Assembly (NCBI RefSeq): GCF_003711225.1
Contig: NZ_CP031030.1
Span: 6,251,501-6,315,500, forward strand
Source: Runella sp. SP2
GTDB lineage: Bacteria > Bacteroidota > Bacteroidia > Cytophagales > Spirosomataceae
Direction of reading: 5' to 3'
DNA length: 64,000 nucleotides
Positions 45,025-54,081 of the stretch are shown piece after piece (the first letter of the stretch is position 1; every line of letters starts with the position of its first letter). Both the position numbers and the translations under genes were made by a program. The notes under the pieces were generated by a model. It did not search any database and was not told the DNA's origin. It worked only from the letters and a program-made list of their open reading frames with translations.

Positions 45025-45719
45025 TGATGACAGTATGTTGGTGATGGTGTGGATATTTCGGAAGGCGAAGTGGCTGGGACAAAAAACACAAGTCCGCAAA
45101 AAAGCCCCATTCGTAGTACTTGCCGCAGTTGTGACAAAGCACGGCTCAAATGGGCTTCAATCGTTTTTGGGGAAATCTGCAACTCGTCGGCAATTTCGCG
45201 GTGTTTTTTTCCTTCAAAACGGCTCATCACAAACACCCGCTGGCACTGCGGTGGCAGCGTACGTACGGTTTCTTCGATGCGCTGGTATAATTCGGTGTAT
45301 TGCAACAACTGCTCGGGATCAATCTCTACATTGTTATTGATGCCTTCTGCATTCTCGTCGGTAATGGACATCTCTTGGTGAAACTCGCGCTGGAGGTACG
45401 AATACGCCCGCTTCCGAACGGCCGAATATAAATAAGCTTGGTAGGTGGTTGTGATATGAAGCTGGGCTTGGTTTTTCCAAAAGCTAAAAAACACTTCACT
45501 CACCAAATCTTCGGCCACCGCCCGTGAATACACAAAACGCACCGCCTGACTACACAGCGGACGATAGTAGCGCCGAAACAACAGTTCATAGCCTCGCCGT
45601 GCATCTTCTTCAAACGCTTGTCGGATAAGATACTCAACGTCAAGGAGTATGGGCTCAACATCTGGCCTTTGAAACGGGTGGGTGGAAGGCTGGGGTTGGC
45701 TCGGTTGATTTTCGGCCAT
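45021..45719 (-). CDS. ECF sigma factor of the PUL (SusC/FecR-linked)
   Basis: A 232-aa ECF sigma-70 factor from the ATG at 45719; a GTG at 45755 would add 12 residues. Region 2 reads YELLFRRYYRPLCSQAVRFVYSRAVAEDLVSEVFFSFWKN and region 4 LPPQCQRVFVMSRFEGKKHREIADELQISPKTIEAHLSRAL (each given only in part elsewhere), typical of the RpoE-like Bacteroidota family. The last about 30 residues (MGLFCGLVFFVPATSP) are hydrophobic, an odd tail that may help bind the membrane or the anti-sigma factor. It heads the PUL and is coupled to fecR by a 4-bp overlap. Confidence 0.93.
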   Translation of the reverse strand: MAENQPSQPQPSTHPFQRPDVEPILLDVEYLIRQAFEEDARRGYELLFRRYYRPLCSQAVRFVYSRAVAEDLVSEVFFSFWKNQAQLHITTTYQAYLYSAVRKRAYSYLQREFHQEMSITDENAEGINNNVEIDPEQLLQYTELYQRIEETVRTLPPQCQRVFVMSRFEGKKHREIADELQISPKTIEAHLSRALSQLRQVLRMGLFCGLVFFVPATSPSEISTPSPTYCHQ

Positions 45720-45867
45720 GGATTGTTTTTTTTCGGGTTCTATAAGGTAAGTCACAAAAAGCGGCTTCTCCCCTTAGTCAATTCACAGATTTTTTTTTCT
45801 TTTTCCAAGAATTTTACCAAAAACACGGCTAAATGACCTTTTGCTAGGGTTAATAGAGCGAAAAAAC

Positions 45868-45875
45868 TATTTTTG
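45868..45875 (+). promoter_or_regulatory. -7 element of pgk
   Basis: TATTTTTG is a perfect TAnnTTTG match. It ends 2 bp before the ATG at 45878, so the mRNA should start within or after that codon. This decides the pgk start as the ATG at 45911. Confidence 0.6.
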
Positions 45876-45910
45876 CCATGAAAAACAATCTTTCAACCCA
45901 CTTGAATCCT

Positions 45911-47098
45911 ATGAAAACCGTAGATTCGTACAATTTTGCGGGCAAACGTGCCCTCATTCGCGTTGACTTCAACGTTCCTCTCAACGAAAAATTTGAAATT
46001 ACTGACGACACTCGTATCCAAGCTACGCTACCTACCATTCGTAAGATTTTGGCAGACGGCGGTTCTTGCATTTTGATGTCGCACTTAGGTCGCCCGAAAG
46101 ATGGCCCGACCGAAAAATATTCGCTCAAACACCTTATCAATCCACTTTCGGTGATTTTGGGTGTCTCTGTAAAATTTGCTGACGACTGCATCGGTGCTTC
46201 GGCATCCGAACAAGCCGCCGCGCTTCAACCAGGTGAAGTATTGTTGTTGGAAAACCTACGTTTTTACAAACAAGAAGAAAAAGGAGACGTTGAGTTTGCC
46301 GAAAAACTCTCAAAATTGGGAGATGTTTGGGTAAACGACGCTTTCGGAACGGCTCACCGCGCCCACGCTTCTACGGCCGTTATCGGGCAGTTTTTTGAAG
46401 ACCGCGTGTGTGGCTACGTCATGCAGGCCGAAATCGACAACGCACAACGCGTGTTGGAACAAGCCGAACGTCCATTTACGGCAATCATGGGAGGCGCCAA
46501 AATTTCGGACAAAATTCTCATCATTGAGCGCTTGTTGGACAAAGTAGATAACCTTATCATCGGCGGTGGTATGACTTATACTTTTACCAAAGCCTTGGGC
46601 GGAAAGATTGGAAAATCGCTTTTAGAAGCTGATAAGCAAGACTTAGCCTTAGAAATTTTGGCAAAAGCGAAAGAAAAAGGCGTAAACATATTGATGCCTT
46701 TGGACAACGTTTGCGCGGATGCTTTCTCAAATGATGCCAACCGCCAAATCGTGAAAACGGGAGAAATCGAAGATGGATGGGAAGGTTTGGACATTGGCCC
46801 AGAAACCATCACCTTGTTTGAAGAAACCGTTCGTAATTCTAAAACGATTCTTTGGAATGGCCCAATGGGCGTATTTGAATTCCCGAACTTTGCGACAGGC
46901 ACCAACGCCATCGCCGAGGCAGTCGTACAAGCTACTGAGCAGAACGATGCGTTTTCGCTTATTGGTGGTGGTGACTCTGCTTCTGCCATCAACAACGCTG
47001 GCTACGGCGACCGCGTAAGCTACGTTTCGACGGGTGGTGGTGCACTTCTTGAATACATGGAAGGGAAAGTTCTTCCAGGAGTAGCAGCATTGGCTTAA
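45911..47098 (+). CDS. pgk: Phosphoglycerate kinase
   Basis: A 395-aa phosphoglycerate kinase, which makes ATP from 1,3-bisphosphoglycerate in glycolysis. It starts [25 protein letters not shown], the 3-PG binding N-lobe, with conserved [10 protein letters not shown] and [17 protein letters not shown]. The C-lobe has [31 protein letters not shown] and [13 protein letters not shown], completing ATP binding. An upstream ATG at 45878 would add 11 residues, but the -7 promoter box lies directly before it; 395 aa is the normal length. It has its own terminator. Confidence 0.96.
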   Translation: MKTVDSYNFAGKRALIRVDFNVPLNEKFEITDDTRIQATLPTIRKILADGGSCILMSHLGRPKDGPTEKYSLKHLINPLSVILGVSVKFADDCIGASASEQAAALQPGEVLLLENLRFYKQEEKGDVEFAEKLSKLGDVWVNDAFGTAHRAHASTAVIGQFFEDRVCGYVMQAEIDNAQRVLEQAERPFTAIMGGAKISDKILIIERLLDKVDNLIIGGGMTYTFTKALGGKIGKSLLEADKQDLALEILAKAKEKGVNILMPLDNVCADAFSNDANRQIVKTGEIEDGWEGLDIGPETITLFEETVRNSKTILWNGPMGVFEFPNFATGTNAIAEAVVQATEQNDAFSLIGGGDSASAINNAGYGDRVSYVSTGGGALLEYMEGKVLPGVAALA

Positions 47099-47100
47099 AA

Positions 47101-47142
47101 ATGATTTCGCCCCGATGACATGTCGGGGCGAAATCATTTTTG
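47101..47142 (+). terminator. Terminator of pgk
   Basis: Stem ATGATTTCGCCCCGA (47101-47115) / TCGGGGCGAAATCAT (47123-47137) followed by TTTTTG, 2 bp after the pgk stop. Confidence 0.88.
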
Positions 47143-47156
47143 TTTCTTCACCGTAT

Positions 47157-47798
47157 TTACTGCTCGTACTTCTCAATCACGCGCAAGAAATCTTCTTCTT
47201 TCGATAATTTAATTTTTTGTTCTTTGATAAACGCCTCCAAATCGGCTTTTTTATCGCTGAGGGCTTCTAATAACGCCTTCTTGTCTTTCTTGAGGCGAAT
47301 AATCGCGCTGTCCTTGAACAAATACAAAAACTCATCTTTGACAAAACGCTTAGTCGCTGTGGCCGAGCTGTACAGCTTTTCCGTTTGAATTTTAGTGACT
47401 GTTCGCTTCAGCAATTTTACTTTGCCGTCAGAAAGTACTTGGTAAAAATTACGGCCAGAAAGTGACTCGTAGGCAGGGAAATTGTTACGAAAAACCCCAT
47501 CTGTGGTGGCAAACTCGGTAATTTCACTGCTAAACCGATACGATTTTTGGTTCTCTTCGTACTCCAGTTCGTCTTTGTACGTGTCGTACCGCATTTTGGC
47601 CAATTCGTAGGTTTTGCCGTTGTGTTTGGCCTTCACCGTTCCTCTCGCCCACTCATCTTTCAGGTAAGGAGAGCCTTCGATTTCGGTGTAGCCGTTTTCA
47701 AAAATAGGACGCCCGTTGATGTCCTGAATGAACATTCCTTGGGCATGGGCAGCGATGGTCGCTAAAATCAATCCGAGACAGAGTAATGACTTTTTCAT
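47157..47798 (-). CDS. Small secreted protein of unknown function
   Basis: A 213-aa protein with a clear signal peptide (MKKSLLCLGLILATIAAHAQG) from the ATG at 47798; the frame runs 19 codons further upstream but without reason. The mature part opens MFIQDINGRPIFENGYTEIEGSPYL, a pattern seen in many Bacteroidota periplasmic proteins, and is mostly beta with a final charged helix (LKKDKKALLEALSDKKADLEAFIKEQKIKL) that looks like a coiled coil. No family is recognised. It is divergent from the nuoN gene and convergent with pgk. Confidence 0.75.
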   Translation of the reverse strand: MKKSLLCLGLILATIAAHAQGMFIQDINGRPIFENGYTEIEGSPYLKDEWARGTVKAKHNGKTYELAKMRYDTYKDELEYEENQKSYRFSSEITEFATTDGVFRNNFPAYESLSGRNFYQVLSDGKVKLLKRTVTKIQTEKLYSSATATKRFVKDEFLYLFKDSAIIRLKKDKKALLEALSDKKADLEAFIKEQKIKLSKEEDFLRVIEKYEQ

Positions 47799-47807
47799 GT
47801 TGAATTG

Positions 47808-47815
47808 TACTTTTG
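47808..47815 (+). promoter_or_regulatory. -7 element of nuoN
   Basis: TACTTTTG, perfect TAnnTTTG. It overlaps the earliest TTG of the open frame (47805), so translation must begin later, at the TTG at 47838. Confidence 0.5.
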
Positions 47816-47837
47816 CTGGCAAATTAATCGAACAACC

Positions 47838-49289
47838 TTGCAACTCAAAGAGCATTTACTCCATATCATCGAAAGCCTTCCACGGGTAGTGCCCGAAACA
47901 TGGCTGGCTTTTGCCTTTCTGCTGTTGATTACGGCCGAGTTAGTATTGAAACTAACGCGTTGGTCGCAACAGACGTCCACTGTTTTGTGGTTTTCAGCGT
48001 TTGGACTAAGTTTGGCTGGGCTGCTATTGGTTATTCTCCAATGGAACGCCCCCGAAGGCTATTTATTTCACCACCTGCTTTATCTTGATACGAAGGCCGT
48101 TTTTTTCAAGGGGCTTATACTCATCACTACCCTTTTTGTTCTTTTGCATATACGCGTCACTCACGCCCAATTACCGCCTGAGTTTTACGCCATTCTACTC
48201 GCCATTGTGTTGGGGCTTTGTTTTATGACCATGGCCGTCAATGGCCTTAGCCTCTACTTATCGATTGAACTCGTTTCGATTGGTTCGTATTTGTTAGCAA
48301 GTATGGGCCGTGGCAAGCTCGCCGCAGAAGGCGGTATCAAGTACCTACTTTTTGGCGCACTGAGCTCGGGCATTATGCTGTACGGCCTTTCATTTCTATA
48401 CGGAATGACGGGCTCACTCGACCTCACCAGCGAAGTTTTTGCCAATCATCTGGCTCAAAATCACCCCGTCATAATACTCGTTGTGGGTTTTCTGACACTT
48501 GGTGGCGTTCTTTTCAAACTCTCCTTGGTTCCCTTTCACGTGTGGGCACCCGACGTATATGAAGGAGCCCCTACACCCATTGTTGCCTTTTTATCAACCG
48601 CTCCCAAAGCCGCTGCGCTGCTCTTATTGATGCGTTTGTTGAGTGCACTTCCTGCCGATTTTCAGCAGCTGATGGCGCTCTTGGCACTCAGTAGTATTTT
48701 GCTAGGAAATTTGTCGGCACTTTGGCAAAATGACCTCAAGCGTCTTTTGGCTTATTCGGGCATTGCGCAAGCGGGTTTTGTACTCGTAGGTGTGGTGGCT
48801 TTCAGCCAAGCAGGTTTTGAAAGCGCTACGTTTTATATTGTTATTTATGTTTTGACCAACCTCGCCGCATTCTTATTGGTTGACTTGGTAAGTTCTGGCC
48901 GCCCGACCTTACTTTCATTGTCAGGTAAAGGGGCACAGCTACCCGTGCTTGCCGTTTGTTTTGTGATAGTCATGGTGGCTTTGGTAGGTTTACCTCCCAC
49001 GGCGGGCTTTACCTCCAAACTCTTGGTCTTTTCTGCCCTTTGGGAGGCCAATACGACCGCTCCTTCTTCGTTGCTTACCACGCTCTTGGTGGTAGGGCTA
49101 CTCAACGCTGTCATTTCCTTGGTCTATTACTTCAAAATACCCTTTTATTTATTTTTCAAGGAGGCGCCAGAAGCTAGCCACGAAACCCCAAAGCCTGCTG
49201 GAACGGCCTTGGTAGTAGCGCTGACGGTGCTTATCGTTGTACTTTTTCTAAAAACTGACTGGTTGATGCTCTGGATAAAGCAGCTTTAG
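47838..49289 (+). CDS. nuoN: NADH-quinone oxidoreductase subunit N (isolated gene)
   Basis: A 483-aa membrane subunit of complex I with about 13-14 helices. Family marks are AEGGIKYLLFGALSSGIMLYGLS, PFHVWAPDVYEGAPTP (with the conserved Lys and Asp/Glu of the antiporter-like proton channel) and RLLAYSGIAQAGFVLVG. It is a proton-pumping antiporter-like module. The start is probably the TTG at 47838, because no ATG occurs in the first 130 codons and the promoter lies over the previous TTG. Unusually, no other nuo genes are beside it: pgk and a small secreted protein lie on one side and kup on the other. Confidence 0.88.
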   Translation: MQLKEHLLHIIESLPRVVPETWLAFAFLLLITAELVLKLTRWSQQTSTVLWFSAFGLSLAGLLLVILQWNAPEGYLFHHLLYLDTKAVFFKGLILITTLFVLLHIRVTHAQLPPEFYAILLAIVLGLCFMTMAVNGLSLYLSIELVSIGSYLLASMGRGKLAAEGGIKYLLFGALSSGIMLYGLSFLYGMTGSLDLTSEVFANHLAQNHPVIILVVGFLTLGGVLFKLSLVPFHVWAPDVYEGAPTPIVAFLSTAPKAAALLLLMRLLSALPADFQQLMALLALSSILLGNLSALWQNDLKRLLAYSGIAQAGFVLVGVVAFSQAGFESATFYIVIYVLTNLAAFLLVDLVSSGRPTLLSLSGKGAQLPVLAVCFVIVMVALVGLPPTAGFTSKLLVFSALWEANTTAPSSLLTTLLVVGLLNAVISLVYYFKIPFYLFFKEAPEASHETPKPAGTALVVALTVLIVVLFLKTDWLMLWIKQL

Positions 49290-49387
49290 TGGGTGATTTT
49301 ATGGCTTTTAGCATGAATTTTGAGCCACTTTTAGTCGGTATGACGAATAATTTTGGCCTTCCGAGCACAACGGATGTTACAGACCTT

Positions 49388-49395
49388 TATATTTG
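49388..49395 (+). promoter_or_regulatory. Candidate -7 element of the kup-epimerase-kduI unit
   Basis: TATATTTG, perfect TAnnTTTG, 123 bp before the kup ATG. Another box, TAATTTTG at 49348-49355, is also possible. The rest of 49290-49518 shows nothing further. Confidence 0.4.
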
Positions 49396-49518
49396 TCCGA
49401 TTTTTTAAAAACCCACTGATAAACTACGTTTTAGGACATCTCCATGTATTTGGTCTTCATTCATTGATATCACTCTTGCAGATAGTGTTTCCAATCATTC
49501 ATTCACAATATTTTTTTC

Positions 49519-51474
49519 ATGGAAAGTAATAACGGGCATCACCACCACCTAGATAAAGCTTCAGCCGCTGGGTTATTGATTGCTTTTGGAATTATCTACG
49601 GCGACATTGGTACTTCTCCCTTGTACGTGATGGACAGTATTTTTAAGGAAGATCCCATCATTTCGCCTCAAACGGTTTTGGGAGCCCTTTCTTGCGTTTT
49701 TTGGACACTGACTCTCCAAACTACTGTCAAATACGTGGTACTGATTCTTCGAGCCGACAACCGTGGTGAAGGGGGGATTTTTGCCTTGTATGCCTTAGTA
49801 CGTCGCCATGCGAAATGGCTCACCGTTCCTGCCATCATTGGGGGAGCGGCGCTCTTAGCCGATGGAATCATTACACCCCCCATTTCGGTATCATCAGCCA
49901 TCGAAGGGTTACGCATCATTTATCCTGACATTCAGACCATTCCCATCGTCATCGGGATTATCACTGCTCTATTTTTAGTGCAAGTCTTCGGAACCAACAA
50001 GGTGGGAGGTGCTTTTGGCCCCATTATGTTTATTTGGTTTTCGATGTTAGGGACGTTTGGTATCATCTGGATTGCGAAAGATTGGACCATTTTGCGGGCG
50101 CTTAACCCGTACTACGCCTACCAGCTTTTGTTTGAAAAACCCGAAGGTTTTTGGTTGTTAGGAGCTGTTTTCTTGTGTACCACGGGAGCCGAAGCCCTTT
50201 ACTCTGACTTGGGACACTGTGGCCGCGCCAACATCCGTGTCAGCTGGGTATTTGTTAAAATTTGTTTGATTCTCCAATACTTCGGTCAAGGTTCTTGGTT
50301 GCTTTCTCACGCGGGTGAGTCTTTGGATGGACGCCGTCCCATTTACGAACTCATGCCCGATTGGTTTCTTCTTCCAGGGATTGCGATTGCGACTTCGGCG
50401 GCTATCATTGCCAGCCAAGCCTTGATTTCTGGCTCGTTTACCCTCGTGAGCGAAGCCATTCGTCTCAATTTTTGGCCTAAAGTTCGTTTGCGCTACCCAA
50501 GCCTTCAAAAAGGACAATTGTACGTCCCAAGCGTCAACCTGTTATTGTGGTTGGGTTGTGTTGGCGTGGTGTTGTATTTCAAAGAATCATCGGCCATGGA
50601 AGCGGCCTATGGTCTTGCCATTACCCTCACCATGTTGATGACCACGATTTTGATGTCCTATTACCTTTACGCCAAAAAATATCAGATGTGGGGCGTAGTC
50701 ATTTTTATGGCTATCTACATTGCGATTGAAGGGTCATTTCTGATTGCAAACTTAGTGAAGTTTACGCACGGAGGTTGGGTTTCGCTCGTTATCGGGGCCA
50801 TGATTGCAGGGTTGATGTTTGTTTGGTACCGCGCGTTTTATATCAAACTTCGCTTGACTGAATACGTCAAACTCAACGATTATGTAGATTCGCTCAAAGA
50901 ACTTAGTCGCGATATTTCGATTCCTAAATACGCTACCCACCTTATTTTTATGAGCAACGCTTCGCGGATGTCGGAAATCGAATCAAAAGTGATTTATTCT
51001 ATCTTCCAAAAGCGCCCCAAACGCGCCGATATTTATTGGTTTGTTCACGTCGATACCACTGATGATCCATACACAATGGAATACAAAGTGAACGTCATCG
51101 AACCCGACGACGTCATTCGGGTCAACTTCCGCCTAGGCTTTCGTATCGAACAACGGGTCAACCTTTATTTCAAGAAAGTAATTGAAGAAATGGTAAAAAA
51201 TAAGGAAGTTGACATCACAAGCCGCTACGAATCGCTCAACCGACACAATGTTATCGGCGATTTTCGGTTTGTAGTATTAGAGAAGTTCTTATCGTTTGAA
51301 AACGAGCTTCCGCTATTTGAACAAGCCATTATGAAAGCGTATTTCTTTATCAAAGGCTTTACCACCAGCGAAGACAAGTGGTTTGGATTGGATAGTAGCG
51401 CGGTAAAAATCGAAAAAGTACCGCTTATTATTCGTCCAGCCGAAAACATCAAATTAAAACGTATTTATAGTTAA
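49519..51474 (+). CDS. kup: Low-affinity potassium transporter, Kup family
   Basis: A 651-aa potassium transporter of the KUP/HAK/KT family. It starts with AAGLLIAFGIIYGDIGTSPLYVMDS, the N-terminal signature with the conserved GDIGTSPLY. EGGIFALYALVRR is next, and TGAEALYSDLGHCG and further helices give 12 membrane segments. The last about 200 residues (from LRLTEYVKLNDYV) form a cytoplasmic tail. It imports potassium with protons. A His-rich N-terminus (HHHH) is a small oddity. It is followed after 2 bp by an epimerase gene and then by kduI, an unusual association. Confidence 0.95.
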   Translation: MESNNGHHHHLDKASAAGLLIAFGIIYGDIGTSPLYVMDSIFKEDPIISPQTVLGALSCVFWTLTLQTTVKYVVLILRADNRGEGGIFALYALVRRHAKWLTVPAIIGGAALLADGIITPPISVSSAIEGLRIIYPDIQTIPIVIGIITALFLVQVFGTNKVGGAFGPIMFIWFSMLGTFGIIWIAKDWTILRALNPYYAYQLLFEKPEGFWLLGAVFLCTTGAEALYSDLGHCGRANIRVSWVFVKICLILQYFGQGSWLLSHAGESLDGRRPIYELMPDWFLLPGIAIATSAAIIASQALISGSFTLVSEAIRLNFWPKVRLRYPSLQKGQLYVPSVNLLLWLGCVGVVLYFKESSAMEAAYGLAITLTMLMTTILMSYYLYAKKYQMWGVVIFMAIYIAIEGSFLIANLVKFTHGGWVSLVIGAMIAGLMFVWYRAFYIKLRLTEYVKLNDYVDSLKELSRDISIPKYATHLIFMSNASRMSEIESKVIYSIFQKRPKRADIYWFVHVDTTDDPYTMEYKVNVIEPDDVIRVNFRLGFRIEQRVNLYFKKVIEEMVKNKEVDITSRYESLNRHNVIGDFRFVVLEKFLSFENELPLFEQAIMKAYFFIKGFTTSEDKWFGLDSSAVKIEKVPLIIRPAENIKLKRIYS

Positions 51475-51476
51475 AA

Positions 51477-52538
51477 ATGAAAATATTAATCACAGGTGGA
51501 GCTGGTTTTGTAGGCTCATCGTTGGCCATTGCGCTCAAAACCAATTACCCATCGTACGAAATCTTTTGCTTAGATAACTTAAAAAGAAAAGGTTCCGAAC
51601 TCAACGTTTCACGCTTGTCGCAAGCGGGCATTACGTATGTCCACGGAGACATCCGTAGCAAAGAAGATTTTGACTCGCTGCCCGCCGTCGATGCGGTCAT
51701 CGAAGCGTCGGCCGAGCCTTCGGTATTGGCAGGGCTTGACGGAACGCCTGACTACCTCATCAATACCAATTTGTTCGGGACAGTCAACTGCCTCAACTAC
51801 GCCCTCAAGCACAAAGCTGATTTTATATTCCTTTCAACCAGCCGCGTCTATCCCATCAAGACGATTGAAACGTTGAATTTTGTGGAAGAAGAAACGCGCT
51901 TTTCTCTCACCGACGACCAACCCGTCAAAGGCGTATCGTCCAAGGGAATTGCCGAAGATTTTCCGCTCGACGGCGCTCGTTCGTTGTACGGCACCACCAA
52001 ACTCGCCTCTGAGTTGTTGATTCAAGAATACAACGAGTTTTATGGCCTTCGCACGGTGATTAATCGCTGCGGGGTCATCACGGGACCTTGGCAAATGGGA
52101 AAAGTTGACCAAGGTGTGATGGTGCTTTGGATTGCCAAACACTATTGGGAACAGCAACTTGGGTATTTTGGCTACGGTGGTACGGGAAAACAAACCCGCG
52201 ATATGCTCCACGTGGCAGATTTGTACCGTTTGATTGACTGGCAATTGCATAACATCGACCAAGTAAATGGCGAAATTTTGAACGCAGGTGGAGGCGTAGA
52301 AAGCAGCACGTCGTTGCAAGAATTGACCAAGATTTGCCAAGAAGTAACGGGCAAAACCATTCCGATTAAGCAAGTACCCGAAACGCGCACGGCGGATATT
52401 CGGATGTACATTACGGACAACAGCAAAGTGACTCGCCTGACGGGTTGGAAACCAGAAATTGGAGTTCGCCAAATTGTCGAAGAAATCACCGAATGGCTCG
52501 ACCAAAACAACAAAGCCTTAGAACCAATTTTAAAATAA
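51477..52538 (+). CDS. NAD-dependent nucleotide-sugar epimerase (CDP-paratose 2-epimerase-like)
   Basis: A 353-aa extended SDR. The dinucleotide motif GGAGFVGSS is at residues 7-15, followed by LDNLKRKGSELNVSRL (as in CDP-paratose 2-epimerase/RfbE), IEASAEPSVLAG and the catalytic YGTTKLASE (Tyr-x-x-x-Lys). NRCGVITGPWQMGKVDQGVMVLWI is also characteristic, and GETRTADIRMYITDNSK-type spacing closes the substrate pocket. It probably changes the configuration of a CDP- or UDP-sugar. The gene is 2 bp from kup and 9 bp before kduI, so it is co-transcribed with both. Confidence 0.85.
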   Translation: MKILITGGAGFVGSSLAIALKTNYPSYEIFCLDNLKRKGSELNVSRLSQAGITYVHGDIRSKEDFDSLPAVDAVIEASAEPSVLAGLDGTPDYLINTNLFGTVNCLNYALKHKADFIFLSTSRVYPIKTIETLNFVEEETRFSLTDDQPVKGVSSKGIAEDFPLDGARSLYGTTKLASELLIQEYNEFYGLRTVINRCGVITGPWQMGKVDQGVMVLWIAKHYWEQQLGYFGYGGTGKQTRDMLHVADLYRLIDWQLHNIDQVNGEILNAGGGVESSTSLQELTKICQEVTGKTIPIKQVPETRTADIRMYITDNSKVTRLTGWKPEIGVRQIVEEITEWLDQNNKALEPILK

Positions 52539-52547
52539 CCTTTACTC

Positions 52548-53384
52548 ATGCACATTCAGGTACGCCATACGACCAATCCCGTCGATTTTAAAAATTACAC
52601 GACTCAACGTATTCGGGAAGAGTTCTTGATGGAAAAAATGTTCGTCCCCGACCAATTCCATTTTGTATATTCTCACTACGACCGCATGATTGTGGGGGGA
52701 ATCAAACCCGTAGGCCAGTTACACAAACTGCCAACCTACGACGAGCTCCGCTCTGATTATTTTTTGGAACGTCGTGAATTGGGCATTCTTAACATCGGTG
52801 GCGATGGCTTTGTGATGGTAGAAGATGAGTTGTTTACGCTTCAAAAGCGGGACTGCTTGTACGTTGGGAAGGGTAATAAAACCGTCACGTTCAAAAGCCT
52901 TGATCCTGAATTTCCAGCTAAGTTTATCCTCGTTTCGACGCCCGCTCACCGCACCGTACCTACGGCTATGATGAAAGCCGCTGACGCAAGTCCAACCGAT
53001 ATGGGTTCACCCGAAACGGCCAATACGCGTACTATTTATAAATACATCCATGCCGATGGCCTCGAAAGTTGTCAGCTGGTGATGGGGATGACGTCCATGA
53101 AATACAGCAGTGTGTGGAACACGATGCCGCCGCACGTCCACGACCGTCGTACCGAAATCTACGTTTACTTTGATTTAGATGACGCCCACCGCGTTTTCCA
53201 TTTTATGGGTGAACCCACCGAGACACGTCACCTGTTAGTGGCCAACGAACAAGCCATCATTTCACCTCCTTGGTCGATTCACGCGGGAGCTGGCACAACG
53301 AGTTATTCTTTCTTGTGGGCAATGGCTGGCGAGAACTATGTCTATACCGATATGGACACATTGGCCTTGAGCGAGTTGAAATAA
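52548..53384 (+). CDS. kduI: 5-dehydro-4-deoxy-D-glucuronate isomerase
   Basis: A 278-aa cupin enzyme, the exact length of E. coli KduI. It isomerises 5-keto-4-deoxyuronate (from unsaturated uronates made by pectin, alginate or glycosaminoglycan lyases) to 2,5-diketo-3-deoxygluconate. The zinc ligands are at the E. coli positions: His196, His198 and Glu203 (PPHVHDRRTEIYVYF) and His245 (WSIHAGAG). It normally sits with kduD and lyases; here it is the third gene after kup and an epimerase, and kduD is not in the window. A strong terminator follows. Confidence 0.95.
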   Translation: MHIQVRHTTNPVDFKNYTTQRIREEFLMEKMFVPDQFHFVYSHYDRMIVGGIKPVGQLHKLPTYDELRSDYFLERRELGILNIGGDGFVMVEDELFTLQKRDCLYVGKGNKTVTFKSLDPEFPAKFILVSTPAHRTVPTAMMKAADASPTDMGSPETANTRTIYKYIHADGLESCQLVMGMTSMKYSSVWNTMPPHVHDRRTEIYVYFDLDDAHRVFHFMGEPTETRHLLVANEQAIISPPWSIHAGAGTTSYSFLWAMAGENYVYTDMDTLALSELK

Positions 53385-53474
53385 AATTTCAAAAAAAGTA
53401 GCCGTAGTCCTTGATTTTCTCAAAATAAATACACAGTTTAGACTCACAATCGTAAGAGGTGGACCGAAGTCCTG

Positions 53475-53515
53475 AAAATAGCGGTCTGCTTATGACAGAC
53501 CGCTATTTTTTACCC
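53475..53515 (+). terminator. Terminator of the kup-epimerase-kduI unit
   Basis: Stem AAAATAGCGGTCTG (53475-53488) / CAGACCGCTATTTT (53496-53509) followed by T, 90 bp after kduI. Confidence 0.85.
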
Positions 53516-53570
53516 TTTTCAAATCCACAAATGCGGTTGCAAATGATTGTTAAACTTAAAGCGTAAAATT

Positions 53571-53945
53571 ATGAGACTGCAAATGCACGCTATCCACTTC
53601 GACGCAGATCCAAAACTGCTCGAATTCATCCAGAAAAAACTTGAAAAACTCGAAACGTTTTATGACCGAATAACAGGAGGAGAAGTGTATCTCCGATTAG
53701 ATAAAAGCGAAAGCAGTAAAATCAAAGATAAAATCCTAGAAGTAAAAATTAAGGTTCCCAACGGTGAGCTATTTGTCAAAGAGAAAGGCAAGTCATTTGA
53801 AGAAGCCACTGACCTTGCCTTGGAAGCTCTCAAAAGCCAAATCAAGAAGTTCAAATCGAAACGCCAAGAGGTAGAAAATAAAACCATCAAAGATGTCCAA
53901 AGCGGCACTGAGGTAGAAGAAGAGGTAGAAATCGACGAAGTATAA
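53571..53945 (+). CDS. Ribosome hibernation promoting factor (HPF/RaiA)
   Basis: A 124-aa HPF/YfiA-family protein from the ATG at 53571 (a TTG eight codons upstream is not needed). MRLQMHAIHFDADPKLLEFIQKKLEKLETFYDR and VKIKVPNGELFVKEKGKSFEEATDLALEALKSQIKKFK give the beta-alpha-beta-beta-beta-alpha fold that blocks the ribosomal A and P sites in stationary phase. It is the short form, lacking the C-terminal dimerisation domain of long HPF, with an acidic tail (EEEVEIDEV). It has its own terminator. Confidence 0.92.
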   Translation: MRLQMHAIHFDADPKLLEFIQKKLEKLETFYDRITGGEVYLRLDKSESSKIKDKILEVKIKVPNGELFVKEKGKSFEEATDLALEALKSQIKKFKSKRQEVENKTIKDVQSGTEVEEEVEIDEV

Positions 53946-53957
53946 GTCAGATTTCCA

Positions 53958-53992
53958 AAAAAAGAGCGAGGACTGCATCCTCGCTCTTTTTT
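53958..53992 (+). terminator. Terminator of the HPF gene
   Basis: GAGCGAGGA (53964-53972) / TCCTCGCTC (53978-53986) inside A and T tracts. Confidence 0.88.
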
Positions 53993-54042
53993 GTTGCCTA
54001 AAATTCAGTCGTTGTTTATTCGTTATTCGCTCTTCAATTCTG

Positions 54043-54050
54043 TACATTTG
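54043..54050 (+). promoter_or_regulatory. -7 element of the amidohydrolase gene
   Basis: TACATTTG, perfect TAnnTTTG, 31 bp before the ATG at 54082. Confidence 0.55.
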
Positions 54051-54081
54051 AGTTTTACTCATCAACCCTTTTGAACACTAC

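Noticed and set aside
51834-52505. 223-codon minus-strand frame opposite the epimerase gene
   Set aside because: Long but entirely a shadow of the epimerase frame. Translation shows no domain.
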